Shown here: piece after piece, positions 1 through 7,859 of the stretch
Position numbering within the stretch: the first letter of the stretch is position 1
How the letters are laid out: the number at the start of each line of letters is the position of its first letter
Assembly: GCA_966211425.1 (NCBI GenBank)
Contig: CBIHNH010000023.1
Location: forward strand, 1-10,152
DNA: 10,152 bases
Direction: 5' to 3'
DNA from: CBIHNH01 sp966211425
GTDB lineage: Bacteria; Patescibacteriota; Saccharimonadia; Saccharimonadales; Saccharimonadaceae
Made by a program: the position numbers and the translations under genes
The notes under the pieces: model-generated
What the model was told of the DNA's origin: nothing
Databases searched by the model: none
The model's input: only the letters and a program-made list of their open reading frames with translations

Positions 1-1942
1 CTTGTATCTGAACGAGTCGCCATATGGCGGCCGTCGTAACGGTGTCGAGTCGGCTGCGAAAACCTATTTCAATAAGTCAGCCAAAGATCTGACCCTCGCC
101 GAATCAGCGCTTCTTGCTAGCATACCTCAGCTACCCGGCCTCTATGATCCATACAACCCGGATGGACATAAGGCACTTATCTCGCGCCAACACACTACGC
201 TGGACTATATGGTTGAGCAAGGCTATATCAAAAAAGCCGAAGCGGAAGCCGCCAAAAAGGTTGATATCATGGCGACAATTCAGCCCGAAACAAACCAGTT
301 CAAGGGCATCAAAGCACCGCACTTCGTACAAATGGTTAAGTCAGAGCTAGAAGCCAAGCTCGGCAAAAAAACTGTCGGGGCTGGAGGTTTAACGATAAAA
401 ACCACTCTCGACGTCAGAGCACAAGAGGTTGTTGACGCGGCTATAGAAAAGCTTTTCGCGAGCAGTCTCCCAGGCAAAGCAAACTTTGACAACGGGGCCG
501 CAACGCTCGTTGATACGCAAACCGGACAGATTCTCGCACTGCGTGGTTCACGCGACTACCAGTATCCGGACTATGGTGCCGTCAACGCCGCCACGTCGTT
601 TATCCAGCCAGGGTCAAGTATCAAACCGCTCGTCTTTGCGACACTATTCAAAGAACGTGATGGTCAGAATTACGGCGCCGGTTCTATACTGTCCGACAGT
701 CCGCTACCGCAAAGTATCTACCGCACCGATGACGGGAAGTCTGTTGCTAACTTTGACAACAAATTCCGCGGTAATATACCGATTCGTTCCAGCCTGGCTG
801 AATCCCGTAACGTTCCTGCCATCAAGGCCATGCATATCGCTGGCGTTGACGATACAATCAAAAACATCCATGCCTACGGCGATCACAGCTACTGCACTCA
901 GGGCGTCGACAAGCAGGTCGGTCTTGCCGCAGCTATCGGTGGATGTGGCCTAAAGCAAGTTGAGCACGCCAACGCCTTCGCTACTTTCGCACGCATGGGC
1001 GTCTACAAGCCAGTCAGTAGTATTCTCGAAGTCAAAAACTCTCAGGGCCAAGTTATCCAGCGTTGGAAAGATGAAGGTAAACAAGTCGCTGATCCTCAAA
1101 TCACCTACATGATTGCCGATATCCTCAGCGATGACGCCGCACGTTCTCCATCCTATGGTCGAGGCGCAAGTGGCTTAAATGTCCCCGGCGTTAAAACAGC
1201 CACAAAGACCGGTACTTCAAACCTTGGAAAATTCTCTAAAGACCTCTGGATGAACAGTTTCTCAACTAAGGCTTCCCTGAGCGTTTGGGTCGGTAACCAC
1301 GACAACACCTCTATGAGTAATGCACTCTCAAGTATCGTTGGGCCGACCGTCAGCATGATCATGCACGACACCCATATAAATATCTTCCAGCCAGAAGGCA
1401 GCTGGACACAAGGTGATTGGTTTGATCCGCCAAGCGGCCTACAGCGCCTCTCGGTTTCTGGCCGCACTGACTGGTTCCCTTCCTGGTACAACAAACGAAG
1501 CGCGGCTGGTGTTGCAATGACCTTCGATAAGGTGTCGAAGAAAAAAGCAACCGACTGTACACCGGAAAGCGCCGAGATACAACTCACCGTCCAGAAGATT
1601 ACTGATCCTATCACCAAAAAAACGACCTATCTAGCACCAGACGGCTACGACGCAAGCGTCAGTGACGATATTCACGGCTGTGATGATGTAGCCCCGTATG
1701 TGACTGATCTGGCATACATAAACGGCAAGCTTGTGGCAAAAGTTACAAAGACTACCCATCCACTCCAGAGTGTAGAGTTTAAAATCGGCGGACAAGTTAT
1801 CGGTACGGTACCGATGAGTGGAAGCGGCGATGCGACGTTGGCGTACAACGGAACCAGCAAACAAACCGTAACGGCAACCGTTATCGATACGGCCCTCCTC
1901 AGTAGTTCAAAGGACGCAGTCATAACCTTCCCTGACGAATGA
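1..1942 (+). CDS. Class A penicillin-binding protein (glycosyltransferase/transpeptidase), 5'-truncated
   Basis: Bifunctional peptidoglycan synthase: the GT51 domain polymerises lipid II glycan strands and the transpeptidase domain cross-links stem peptides on the outer face of the membrane. The frame is open from the left edge (first full codon at 2), so the membrane anchor and most of GT51 lie outside the window; the TTG at 2 is not the true start. Numbering from that codon, residues 1-55 are the end of GT51 (YLNESPYGG, then GVESAAKTYF and LTLAESALLA). The transpeptidase domain has all three active-site motifs: SSIK with nucleophile S205 and K208, SRN at 268-270, and KTGT at 402-405. Residues from about 490 to 646 form an extension whose last 80 look like an Ig-type beta-sandwich. 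There are exactly four cysteines, in two plausible pairs: C298/C315 and C519/C560. The gene ends in TGA just before a shared terminator. The family is certain; the exact subtype (PBP1a-like) is less so. Confidence 0.95.
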   Translation, partial: LYLNESPYGGRRNGVESAAKTYFNKSAKDLTLAESALLASIPQLPGLYDPYNPDGHKALISRQHTTLDYMVEQGYIKKAEAEAAKKVDIMATIQPETNQFKGIKAPHFVQMVKSELEAKLGKKTVGAGGLTIKTTLDVRAQEVVDAAIEKLFASSLPGKANFDNGAATLVDTQTGQILALRGSRDYQYPDYGAVNAATSFIQPGSSIKPLVFATLFKERDGQNYGAGSILSDSPLPQSIYRTDDGKSVANFDNKFRGNIPIRSSLAESRNVPAIKAMHIAGVDDTIKNIHAYGDHSYCTQGVDKQVGLAAAIGGCGLKQVEHANAFATFARMGVYKPVSSILEVKNSQGQVIQRWKDEGKQVADPQITYMIADILSDDAARSPSYGRGASGLNVPGVKTATKTGTSNLGKFSKDLWMNSFSTKASLSVWVGNHDNTSMSNALSSIVGPTVSMIMHDTHINIFQPEGSWTQGDWFDPPSGLQRLSVSGRTDWFPSWYNKRSAAGVAMTFDKVSKKKATDCTPESAEIQLTVQKITDPITKKTTYLAPDGYDASVSDDIHGCDDVAPYVTDLAYINGKLVAKVTKTTHPLQSVEFKIGGQVIGTVPMSGSGDATLAYNGTSKQTVTATVIDTALLSSSKDAVITFPDE

Positions 1943-1973
1943 AGAGATAAGCCCGGTCCCCGCCGTAGGCATT

Positions 1974-2008
1974 AAAAATAGAGCGTCCTCTGCGGCGCTC
2001 TATTTTTT
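1974..2008. terminator. Bidirectional intrinsic terminator between convergent genes
   Basis: A 12-bp perfect inverted repeat, AAAAATAGAGCG at 1974-1985 and CGCTCTATTTTT at 1996-2007, encloses a 10-nt loop. Read on the plus strand the stem ends in a run of six T; read on the minus strand the left A-run gives the U-tract. It lies 31 nt after the penicillin-binding protein stop and 9 nt beyond the stop of the minus-strand PIN-TRAM gene, so it can end both converging transcripts. Confidence 0.9.
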
Positions 2009-2016
2009 AAATAAAG

Positions 2017-2922
2017 TTATTTATTTGCAAGATCGACAAGTGTATCTTCGGGCGTTGCGCGACGCGCTCTTCCACTGCCGCGACGGGCGTTTTGGGGCCG
2101 TTTGTTGGTAGCAGAAGAGTTATTGCGTGTGGCTCCCTGGCTTTGGCTGCTAGCTTCACCGGGTGCTTGCGTCGCAACCGGCTTTGCAGTTTTTGGCGGC
2201 CGTGCACGATGGGCGTCAGTATCATGTGAAACCTTCTTAGCAGAAAGCCTTTTTGCAAACATCATCCGTCCAGCAGCGGTCTGCAATACGCGGGTTAGCT
2301 CGACGTCGGTAGTCTGACCGATCAGTTCGCGCGAATCATCGACGACGACCATGGTGCCGTCATCCAGGTACCCAACGGCCTGTTTTTTATCTTGGCCTGG
2401 CTGTACCAGTTCAACGGAAATCTTCTCACCCGGCAAATGAACGACCCGTAACGCGTGAGCTAATTCATTGATGTTGATGATCTCAACCGACTGAACTCGA
2501 GCCGCTTTATTGAGGTTATAGTCGATCGTACATAGTTTTGCGCCACTGCGCTGCGCTAGGATGATGAGCTGTTCATCGACACCATGCTCGCTCACGCTGC
2601 CGTCATCACGAACTTCAACGTCAACATCAGGTAGTTCCTGAAGCTTCTCGATTACCTCAAGTCCAAAACGCGCTCGTTCACGTTTGTCGTGGTCGGCTTT
2701 GTCGGCCATAAACTGTAGCTCACGTACGACCGAACGAGGAACGATAAGGCGAGCGCTAACAAGACCCGAACGCGCGATTGCGACGATACGGCCATCGATA
2801 AGTACGCTCGTATCGATGAGAATGTCATTTTTTTTCGTCGTATTGATATTGCTTTGGCGATACGTAAGATAGGTCGTCTCCGCCAGTACGAGCCCTAGGG
2901 CGCCAGCGATAAATAGTTCCAT
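2017..2922 (-). CDS. yacL: YacL-like membrane-anchored PIN-TRAM domain protein
   Basis: Putative Mg-dependent ribonuclease of the PIN fold joined to a TRAM (predicted RNA-binding) domain; the cellular substrate in the YacL family is not established. Residues 1-20 form one hydrophobic segment, a likely membrane anchor. The PIN domain spans about 33-155 with the expected acidic residues D37 (ILIDTSVLIDGR), E68 (SVVRELQ), D116 (VDEQLI) and D134 (CTIDYNLNK). The TRAM domain spans about 163-225, with GYLDDGTMVVVDD and a conserved-looking AGRMMFAKR end. From 226 to 301 the protein is a low-complexity, basic, Ala/Arg/Asn/Ser-rich tail, probably disordered. Bacillus YacL has several N-terminal helices, so this anchor is reduced. 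The ATG at 2922 has an AAGGA ribosome site 11 nt upstream. It follows radA by 29 nt and is the last gene of the operon; in Bacillus yacL also lies downstream of clpC-radA. The PIN-TRAM pairing and this context argue against a VapC toxin. Confidence 0.9.
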   Translation of the reverse strand: MELFIAGALGLVLAETTYLTYRQSNINTTKKNDILIDTSVLIDGRIVAIARSGLVSARLIVPRSVVRELQFMADKADHDKRERARFGLEVIEKLQELPDVDVEVRDDGSVSEHGVDEQLIILAQRSGAKLCTIDYNLNKAARVQSVEIININELAHALRVVHLPGEKISVELVQPGQDKKQAVGYLDDGTMVVVDDSRELIGQTTDVELTRVLQTAAGRMMFAKRLSAKKVSHDTDAHRARPPKTAKPVATQAPGEASSQSQGATRNNSSATNKRPQNARRGSGRARRATPEDTLVDLANK

Positions 2923-2951
2923 AGTTCAATTATTCCTTTGGTGCTTAAAAA

Positions 2952-4307
2952 TTATTTCTTTGTGAGGTAGTTATTGAGGCTATCACGCAGGTCTTGTACG
3001 GGTAGGATGAAGCTTCCGCCGTCTTTGCTCTGCGGGGCGATCGCGTGCTTGAAGCCAAGTTTTTTCGCCTCTTTTACTCGATGGACGACGTTCGTAACAC
3101 GGCGGACCTCGCCTCCGAGACCGACTTCACCAAAAACGACGATGTCATCTGACAGCGAGCGCTCGGCGCTGGCACTGGCAATCGCCATACAAACCGCGAG
3201 ATCAGCTGCAGGATCACCGAGCTTGAGACCGCCAACGACGTTGATAAAGATGTCTTTATCAGATAAATTCAGTTTCGTCCTCTTTTCGAGAACCGCAATG
3301 AGAAGAGTGAGTCGGTTGATGTCAAACCCTGAAGCCGTTCGCTTAGGATAGCCGAAATGAGTCGGGTTGACAAGTGCCTGAATCTCTACGAGCAACGGCC
3401 GGTTACCCTCCATCGTCGCAAGCACGACCGATCCGTCGCTCTTGCCGCGCTCGGCGAGCAGGCTAGCTGATGCATTCTCAACCTCCTTGAGGCCCTCGCC
3501 GTCCATCTCGAGTATGGCAACCTCTGCAGTTGAGCCATAGCGGTTTTTTGCAGCTCGCAGTAGTTTGAAGCCGCCATAGCGATCACCTTCGAACGACAAA
3601 ACGACATCGACAAGATGTTCGAGCACCTTCGGCCCTGCGATACTTCCTTCTTTGGTGACATGACCAACGAGAACTACTGATGTATTTGTCGCCTTGGCGG
3701 CACGGATAATAATATTAGCTGAATTTGTAATCTGGCTAACCGTACCGGGAGCAGACGCAACCTCCGCCATCGCAATCGTCTGCATCGAGTCAACGATAAC
3801 GAGACGGTACTTACCATCGGCAATTGTCGTCGCAATATCATCGGCGCTCGTCGTCGCCACAAGTGCAACATTGTCTGGCAGAGACTTGCTCAACCGTTCA
3901 GCACGAAGCCGTATCTGACCGGCCGACTCCTCGCCGCTTATATAGAGGACTGGCTCGTTGGTGCCGATACTGAGCACCAGTTGCAACAGGAGCGTGCTCT
4001 TGCCGATACCTGGTTGACCAGCCAGAAGTGCGACGCCACCCGGCATCAAACCACCGCCGAGCACATCATCGAGCTGTGAGAGGCCCGTCCCTATGCGCTC
4101 CCCGATAGTCCCGGGGTGGATATCGGTAAGTTTTTCGGCCTGAAGAACGCGGCCGCTCGAACGATCAACAATAGCTTTTTTCTCTGGCTGCTTCGTCTCT
4201 TCAACGAGACTATTCCATGCGCCACAGTTTTCACAGCGTCCCGACCATTTTGAAAAGCTTGCGCCGCACTGTTGGCACACATAGAGGGATGAGCGCTTCG
4301 CCATCAT
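2952..4307 (-). CDS. radA: DNA repair/recombination protein RadA (Sms)
   Basis: RecA-like DnaB-type helicase that extends branches during recombination and DNA repair in the cytoplasm. At about 450 aa it is full length. The N-terminal C4 zinc finger uses C11, C14, C25 and C28 (CQQCG...CENCG). The ATPase core carries Walker A GQPGIGKS (97-104), Walker B with D173 (LVIVDS), and the RadA signature KNRYG at 254-258. The Lon-like C-terminal domain (about 290-445) has GDPAADLAV where Lon protease has its catalytic serine, so it is not a protease. Two adjacent ATGs exist (4307 and 4304). The second gives the usual MAKR start and lies 9 nt from an AGAGGT site (4319-4314); the first is 6 nt from it. 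The upstream stop overlaps the first ATG as TAATG, so translation is probably coupled. Expression is inferred to follow the clpC promoter. Confidence 0.97.
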   Translation of the reverse strand: MMAKRSSLYVCQQCGASFSKWSGRCENCGAWNSLVEETKQPEKKAIVDRSSGRVLQAEKLTDIHPGTIGERIGTGLSQLDDVLGGGLMPGGVALLAGQPGIGKSTLLLQLVLSIGTNEPVLYISGEESAGQIRLRAERLSKSLPDNVALVATTSADDIATTIADGKYRLVIVDSMQTIAMAEVASAPGTVSQITNSANIIIRAAKATNTSVVLVGHVTKEGSIAGPKVLEHLVDVVLSFEGDRYGGFKLLRAAKNRYGSTAEVAILEMDGEGLKEVENASASLLAERGKSDGSVVLATMEGNRPLLVEIQALVNPTHFGYPKRTASGFDINRLTLLIAVLEKRTKLNLSDKDIFINVVGGLKLGDPAADLAVCMAIASASAERSLSDDIVVFGEVGLGGEVRRVTNVVHRVKEAKKLGFKHAIAPQSKDGGSFILPVQDLRDSLNNYLTKK

Positions 4308-5302
4308 TAGTTGACCTCTGGAACTGGATTAAGCGAGCTATTAATACTACGGTTGAGTGCGTTAGACTCACTGTTTATGGCGGCAAGAGCTGATCGTTTT
4401 TGCTCATACGTATCAATAAGTGTTTGTAGCTCGTCATAGAGAAATCTTAGCGACGACTGCCGGCGCTCGAGCTCAGCCCGTTCCGCAGAGTATTGTTCAC
4501 GGGTCATCTCTCCGTTCGATGCCCGCCCATTAAAGTCTTTGATATCGTTTGTGAGAACCTGTTGGTCACGTTTGTAAACAGACCCCTTACGATCGATAGA
4601 GTCAGCAATGGCGGTTAATTCACCGACAAGCGCTTCCTGACGGTTCTGAAGCTCAGCGAAAACCGACTGGTACTGTTTAGATAGTGCAACCAGCGCCTGA
4701 CGGTCACTAAAGTACTGTGCATAGTATGTTTCGAGTTCAGGGCTGAGGCTACCAAGCTCACTGCCCACTATCGAGTGTAGCTCGTTGAGGCGCTCACCTG
4801 GCTCAGATTTGGCATACTCAGCCATAAGCTCTCCGATACGCTGCTCTTCGGATCCAAGTGATTGTTTTTCGAGGAGCCCATCGATACGCTGACGCTCGGC
4901 AACCGACAATCGCTGGTACGCCGCATGGAGCATCTCGTGAGCAGCAGTAACTTCCTTTATACCATCGAGACGCTTATCATCGATATCAAACAGATGAATC
5001 CGGTTGTTCGTATAACATCCAAGCACTGCAGTCTGCTCGCTCATAACAGAACGGCACGCGTTGTTGAAGGCGTCCCGAGGCAATAGCTCTGATCGCGAGG
5101 CCGCTATCAGGAATCGGCCTTCCTCGGAGAGGCTGGTGCCGTCTATGACTGCAGTCATTTCGGGGCTCGGCTGATACTGCCAGGCAACGACCTGATCCTG
5201 CAGGTATTGACGATTTTGAAATATGAGCAGCGCTCCGAGTAGAACGAGCAGACTGATGAGGACACGGAAAAGGGATTTAGTTCGTTGCGCCGGTGCTGAC
5301 AC
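4307..5302 (-). CDS. Membrane-anchored HExxH putative zinc metalloprotease with coiled-coil C-terminus, uncharacterised
   Basis: I do not recognise this as a named family. Residues 1-10 are polar with basic residues and 11-28 form one hydrophobic segment (LFRVLISLLVLLGALLIF), predicting an N-in anchor with the rest outside the membrane. A globular part (about 45-200) holds the zinc-peptidase motif HEMLH at 122-126 (TAAHEMLHAAY), so H122, E123 and H126 are candidate zinc and catalytic residues. A third ligand could be E174 (RLNELHS), as in gluzincins, but E158 or E162 are alternatives. Only two cysteines exist, C83 and C96, on the predicted outer side and suitable for a disulfide. Residues about 200-320 are charged, Gln/Glu/Arg-rich and probably a long coiled coil. 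The start is GTG at 5302, inside the end of clpC, chosen because AGGAG lies 10 nt upstream and the anchor follows directly. The stop overlaps the radA start. Peptidase activity is inference; a structural or cell-surface role is possible. Confidence 0.8.
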   Translation of the reverse strand: MSAPAQRTKSLFRVLISLLVLLGALLIFQNRQYLQDQVVAWQYQPSPEMTAVIDGTSLSEEGRFLIAASRSELLPRDAFNNACRSVMSEQTAVLGCYTNNRIHLFDIDDKRLDGIKEVTAAHEMLHAAYQRLSVAERQRIDGLLEKQSLGSEEQRIGELMAEYAKSEPGERLNELHSIVGSELGSLSPELETYYAQYFSDRQALVALSKQYQSVFAELQNRQEALVGELTAIADSIDRKGSVYKRDQQVLTNDIKDFNGRASNGEMTREQYSAERAELERRQSSLRFLYDELQTLIDTYEQKRSALAAINSESNALNRSINSSLNPVPEVN

Positions 5303-7778
5303 GCTCAGTATTCTCCTGGGTCACTTTGACGTTGAGTGTATCACGCTTTGCGGTAACTTCAAGCACATCGCCTTTATGGTAACTTCCTGCGAGAAGTCCG
5401 TCCGCAATCATATGCTCCAGGTTGTTCTGTATGGCGCGGCGAAGTGGACGTGCGCCGTTCTTTGGGTCGTATCCATTGTCAATCAGCCACTTCTTTGCGG
5501 TGCGATCTATAACCAGTCCGAGCCCCTTGTGGTTGAGACGCTTACGCAATTCTTCGATAAGCAGGTCAAATATCTTCCCTACCTCGGTGCGGTTCAGTGA
5601 TCGGAAGACGATGATTCCATCAAATCGGTTAATGAGCTCCGGGCGCATGATCCGATCCAATGCATCGAGCGCAGCCTGTCTGTTTTCCTTGTGCAACGCG
5701 TCGACCTGCTCAACGTCAGTTTTTGTGCGGGCACCGAAGCCGAGGGCGGCCTCTTTTCGCATTTTGTCCGCGCCCAGGTTGCTCGTCAAGATAATGATCG
5801 TGTTGCTAAAATCAACCCGATGACCCTTCGCGTCGGTCAATGTGCCATCCTCGAGAAGCTGCAAGAGCAGCTGAAATACATCAGGGTGCGCCTTTTCAAT
5901 CTCGTCAAACAGCACGACGCTGTACGGTTGGCGACGGATCTTGTCAGTCAGCTGGCCGCCATCTTCGTAGCCGACATAGCCTGCAGGAGCGCCAACCAAA
6001 CGAGACGCGGTATGACGTTCACCAAACTCACTCATATCGATCTTTATGAGCGCTTTGTCGGAGCCGAAGACTTCCCGAGCCAAGACCCTGGCAAGTTCGG
6101 TTTTACCGACACCGGTAGGACCCATAAAAATAAATGAACCAATCGGACGCTTAGCGTTACCAACACCGCTACGGCTTCGGCGAACAGCTTTTGAAACGGA
6201 CTCGATGGCTTCTTCCTGCCCGATAACATGCTTCCCGAGGTGCTTTTCTAGACGACGCAACATGTTCGCTTCTGAACGCTTGAGATGTTGCACTGGTACG
6301 CCACTCATAGTAGCTACTGCCGCAGCAACATCCTCATAGGTTAACGTCGCCCAGGTGCTACTCGGTTTCTTCTGTTCATCGAGTTTTTCCTTGATTCGGC
6401 TGATTCGCATCTTGTAGAGTGCTGCTCGTTCGTAGTCTTGGGCACCCACCGCTTCTTCCATCTTGTCGCTGAGATGACGGAGCTCGCGCTGATACTCTCG
6501 TGTTTTGGACGGCGTCTTGCCGCGCTTTACTCGGACCAATGAAGCTGCCTCATCGAGCACATCAAGGGCTTTATCGGGCATGAATCGTTCTGAGATATAG
6601 CGATCCGCCAGATAAACAACATCCTCGAGTAGGTCTTCGTCGACCCGCACGCCATGATGTTCTTCGTATTTCTCGCGCATACCTGCAAGAATAGCCAGCG
6701 TATCTTTGAGACTTGGCTCTTCGACGATTATCGGCTGCAAGCGTCGCTCGAACGCAGCATCTTTTTCTATATGGCGACGATACTCGTCAAGCGTTGTCGC
6801 ACCGATCATCCGAAGTTTACCGCGGGCAAGCGCTGGTTTGAGCATATTTGCCGCATCCATTGCCCCTTCGGCCGCGCCAGCACCGATAAGCAAATGGAGT
6901 TCATCGATAAAGACGATCAGACTATCATCCTCAGTTAACTCATCAACAACCTTTTTGAGACGCTCCTCAAACTCGCCACGGTATTTCGTTCCTGCGATCA
7001 TCGCCGCTAGATCGAGCTGGAAAATATGCTTATCTAAGAGGTGGTCTGGCACATCCTCTTTCGCAATACGCTGGGCTAGACCTTCGACAATTGCCGTTTT
7101 GCCAACACCAGGTTCCCCGATCAAGATCGGGTTGTTCTTTGTGCGTCGACTCAAAATCGTTATCATGCGGGCAATCTGGCTGTCACGTCCAACAACGGGG
7201 TCAAGCTCGCCTCCTCGCGCGGCAGCGGTTAGATCACGACCAAATGTTGCTAACGCTTGGTGACGCGGTCTGCTACGGGTACGCTCTTTAGCGGTACCGA
7301 CATCGTCAAACTCAGTGGAGTCAGACTGCTGGCGGTTCAGATAGCCTTCGATGTCACCCACAAGCTCTTCGACCGATATATTCATATCCCGAAGCAACAC
7401 TGTGGCCCGAGCGTTTTTCTGGCTCAGGATACTAAAGAGGATGTGCTCCGTGCCACAATAATCTTGATGGAACTCCTGGGCAACGTCCCAGCTCATACGA
7501 AGCGTCAGTTTTGCGGTCTCAGACAGGCCTTTTGCGCCAGTACTGACGACAAGCGCTCGAGGCGTGAGATTGAGGGCAACTCGAGCACGCTCCAGCGTGA
7601 TGCCAACATCAGCGAGCATCTTGGCTCCTACCGAAGTTTCTTGGCTCAAAACACCGAGCAGTAAATGTTCGGTGCCGATATACGCGCTACCAAGACCGCG
7701 AGCGATCATATCAGCTTGCTCGAGGCTGCCTCGAGCGTTTTCGGTGAGACGATGTACAAAATCTTGTAAATTATCCAT
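5277..7778 (-). CDS. clpC: ATP-dependent Clp protease ATPase subunit ClpC
   Basis: Hexameric AAA+ unfoldase that feeds unfolded substrates to ClpP in the cytoplasm. At 833 aa it is slightly longer than Bacillus ClpC (about 810). In order: two Clp-N repeats (about 1-145); a polar linker; NBD1 with Walker A GEPGVGKT (221-228), Walker B VFIDE (289-293) and arginine finger region FERRLQPI (343-350); a middle domain with a UVR-type helix pair (about 430-467); NBD2 with Walker A GPTGVGKT (553-560) and Walker B VVLFDE (621-626); and a C-terminal small domain. The short middle domain marks ClpC rather than ClpB. The LGF tripeptide at 679-681 fits the ClpP-docking loop, so it should work with ClpP. 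The ATG at 7778 has GAGGGA 10 nt upstream. It is the first gene of the operon and lies behind a CIRCE operator. No ctsR, mcsA or mcsB is next to it. Confidence 0.97.
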   Translation of the reverse strand: MDNLQDFVHRLTENARGSLEQADMIARGLGSAYIGTEHLLLGVLSQETSVGAKMLADVGITLERARVALNLTPRALVVSTGAKGLSETAKLTLRMSWDVAQEFHQDYCGTEHILFSILSQKNARATVLLRDMNISVEELVGDIEGYLNRQQSDSTEFDDVGTAKERTRSRPRHQALATFGRDLTAAARGGELDPVVGRDSQIARMITILSRRTKNNPILIGEPGVGKTAIVEGLAQRIAKEDVPDHLLDKHIFQLDLAAMIAGTKYRGEFEERLKKVVDELTEDDSLIVFIDELHLLIGAGAAEGAMDAANMLKPALARGKLRMIGATTLDEYRRHIEKDAAFERRLQPIIVEEPSLKDTLAILAGMREKYEEHHGVRVDEDLLEDVVYLADRYISERFMPDKALDVLDEAASLVRVKRGKTPSKTREYQRELRHLSDKMEEAVGAQDYERAALYKMRISRIKEKLDEQKKPSSTWATLTYEDVAAAVATMSGVPVQHLKRSEANMLRRLEKHLGKHVIGQEEAIESVSKAVRRSRSGVGNAKRPIGSFIFMGPTGVGKTELARVLAREVFGSDKALIKIDMSEFGERHTASRLVGAPAGYVGYEDGGQLTDKIRRQPYSVVLFDEIEKAHPDVFQLLLQLLEDGTLTDAKGHRVDFSNTIIILTSNLGADKMRKEAALGFGARTKTDVEQVDALHKENRQAALDALDRIMRPELINRFDGIIVFRSLNRTEVGKIFDLLIEELRKRLNHKGLGLVIDRTAKKWLIDNGYDPKNGARPLRRAIQNNLEHMIADGLLAGSYHKGDVLEVTAKRDTLNVKVTQENTERVSTGATN
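5311..5317 (-). promoter_or_regulatory. Strong ribosome-binding site inside clpC that fixes the GTG start of the HExxH gene
   Basis: On the minus strand AGGAGAA (5317-5311) lies within the last codons of clpC, with 10 nt from the end of AGGAG to the GTG at 5302. No ATG is available before the hydrophobic anchor, so this site decides the start and implies a 26-nt overlap with clpC. Confidence 0.75.
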
Positions 7779-7830
7779 ACGTTATTATTCCCTCGCTAAT
7801 CGGAATATTATGTATTCCTTACACCTAACT

Positions 7831-7859
7831 AGTATATAAAATTAGCACTCTGATATCAA
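7831..7859 (-). promoter_or_regulatory. clpC operon promoter overlapping CIRCE
   Basis: On the minus strand, -35 TTGATA (7859-7854) and -10 TATACT (7836-7831) are separated by exactly 17 bp; each matches the sigma-70 consensus at five of six positions. Transcription would start near 7824-7826, giving a leader of about 46-48 nt before the clpC ATG. The -35 element and most of the spacer lie inside the CIRCE repeat, so HrcA bound there would block RNA polymerase. Confidence 0.85.

Noticed and set aside
1153..1617. 154-codon minus-strand open frame opposite the penicillin-binding protein
   Set aside because: It lies fully within the conserved transpeptidase coding region and its translation shows no domain; it is explained by codon bias of the real gene. 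The plus-strand frame at 486-953 is rejected for the same reason.
2017..2922. PIN protein as a VapC toxin of a toxin-antitoxin pair
   Set aside because: It has a membrane segment and a TRAM domain, and no small antitoxin gene is adjacent; it sits in the conserved clpC-radA-yacL order.
2974..3351. 125-codon plus-strand open frame opposite radA
   Set aside because: It is antisense to the RadA Lon-like domain, rich in Arg/Ser and without start signals.
2952..4307. RadA as an active Lon-type protease
   Set aside because: The Lon-like domain has GDPAADLAV where the catalytic serine would be, and the zinc finger plus KNRYG identify RadA.
6706..7263. 185-codon plus-strand open frame opposite clpC
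   Set aside because: It is antisense to the conserved NBD1 coding region, has low-complexity Ser/Arg composition, no ribosome site and no recognisable domain. The same holds for other long frames opposite clpC at 5422-5823, 5691-6137 and 7257-7664.
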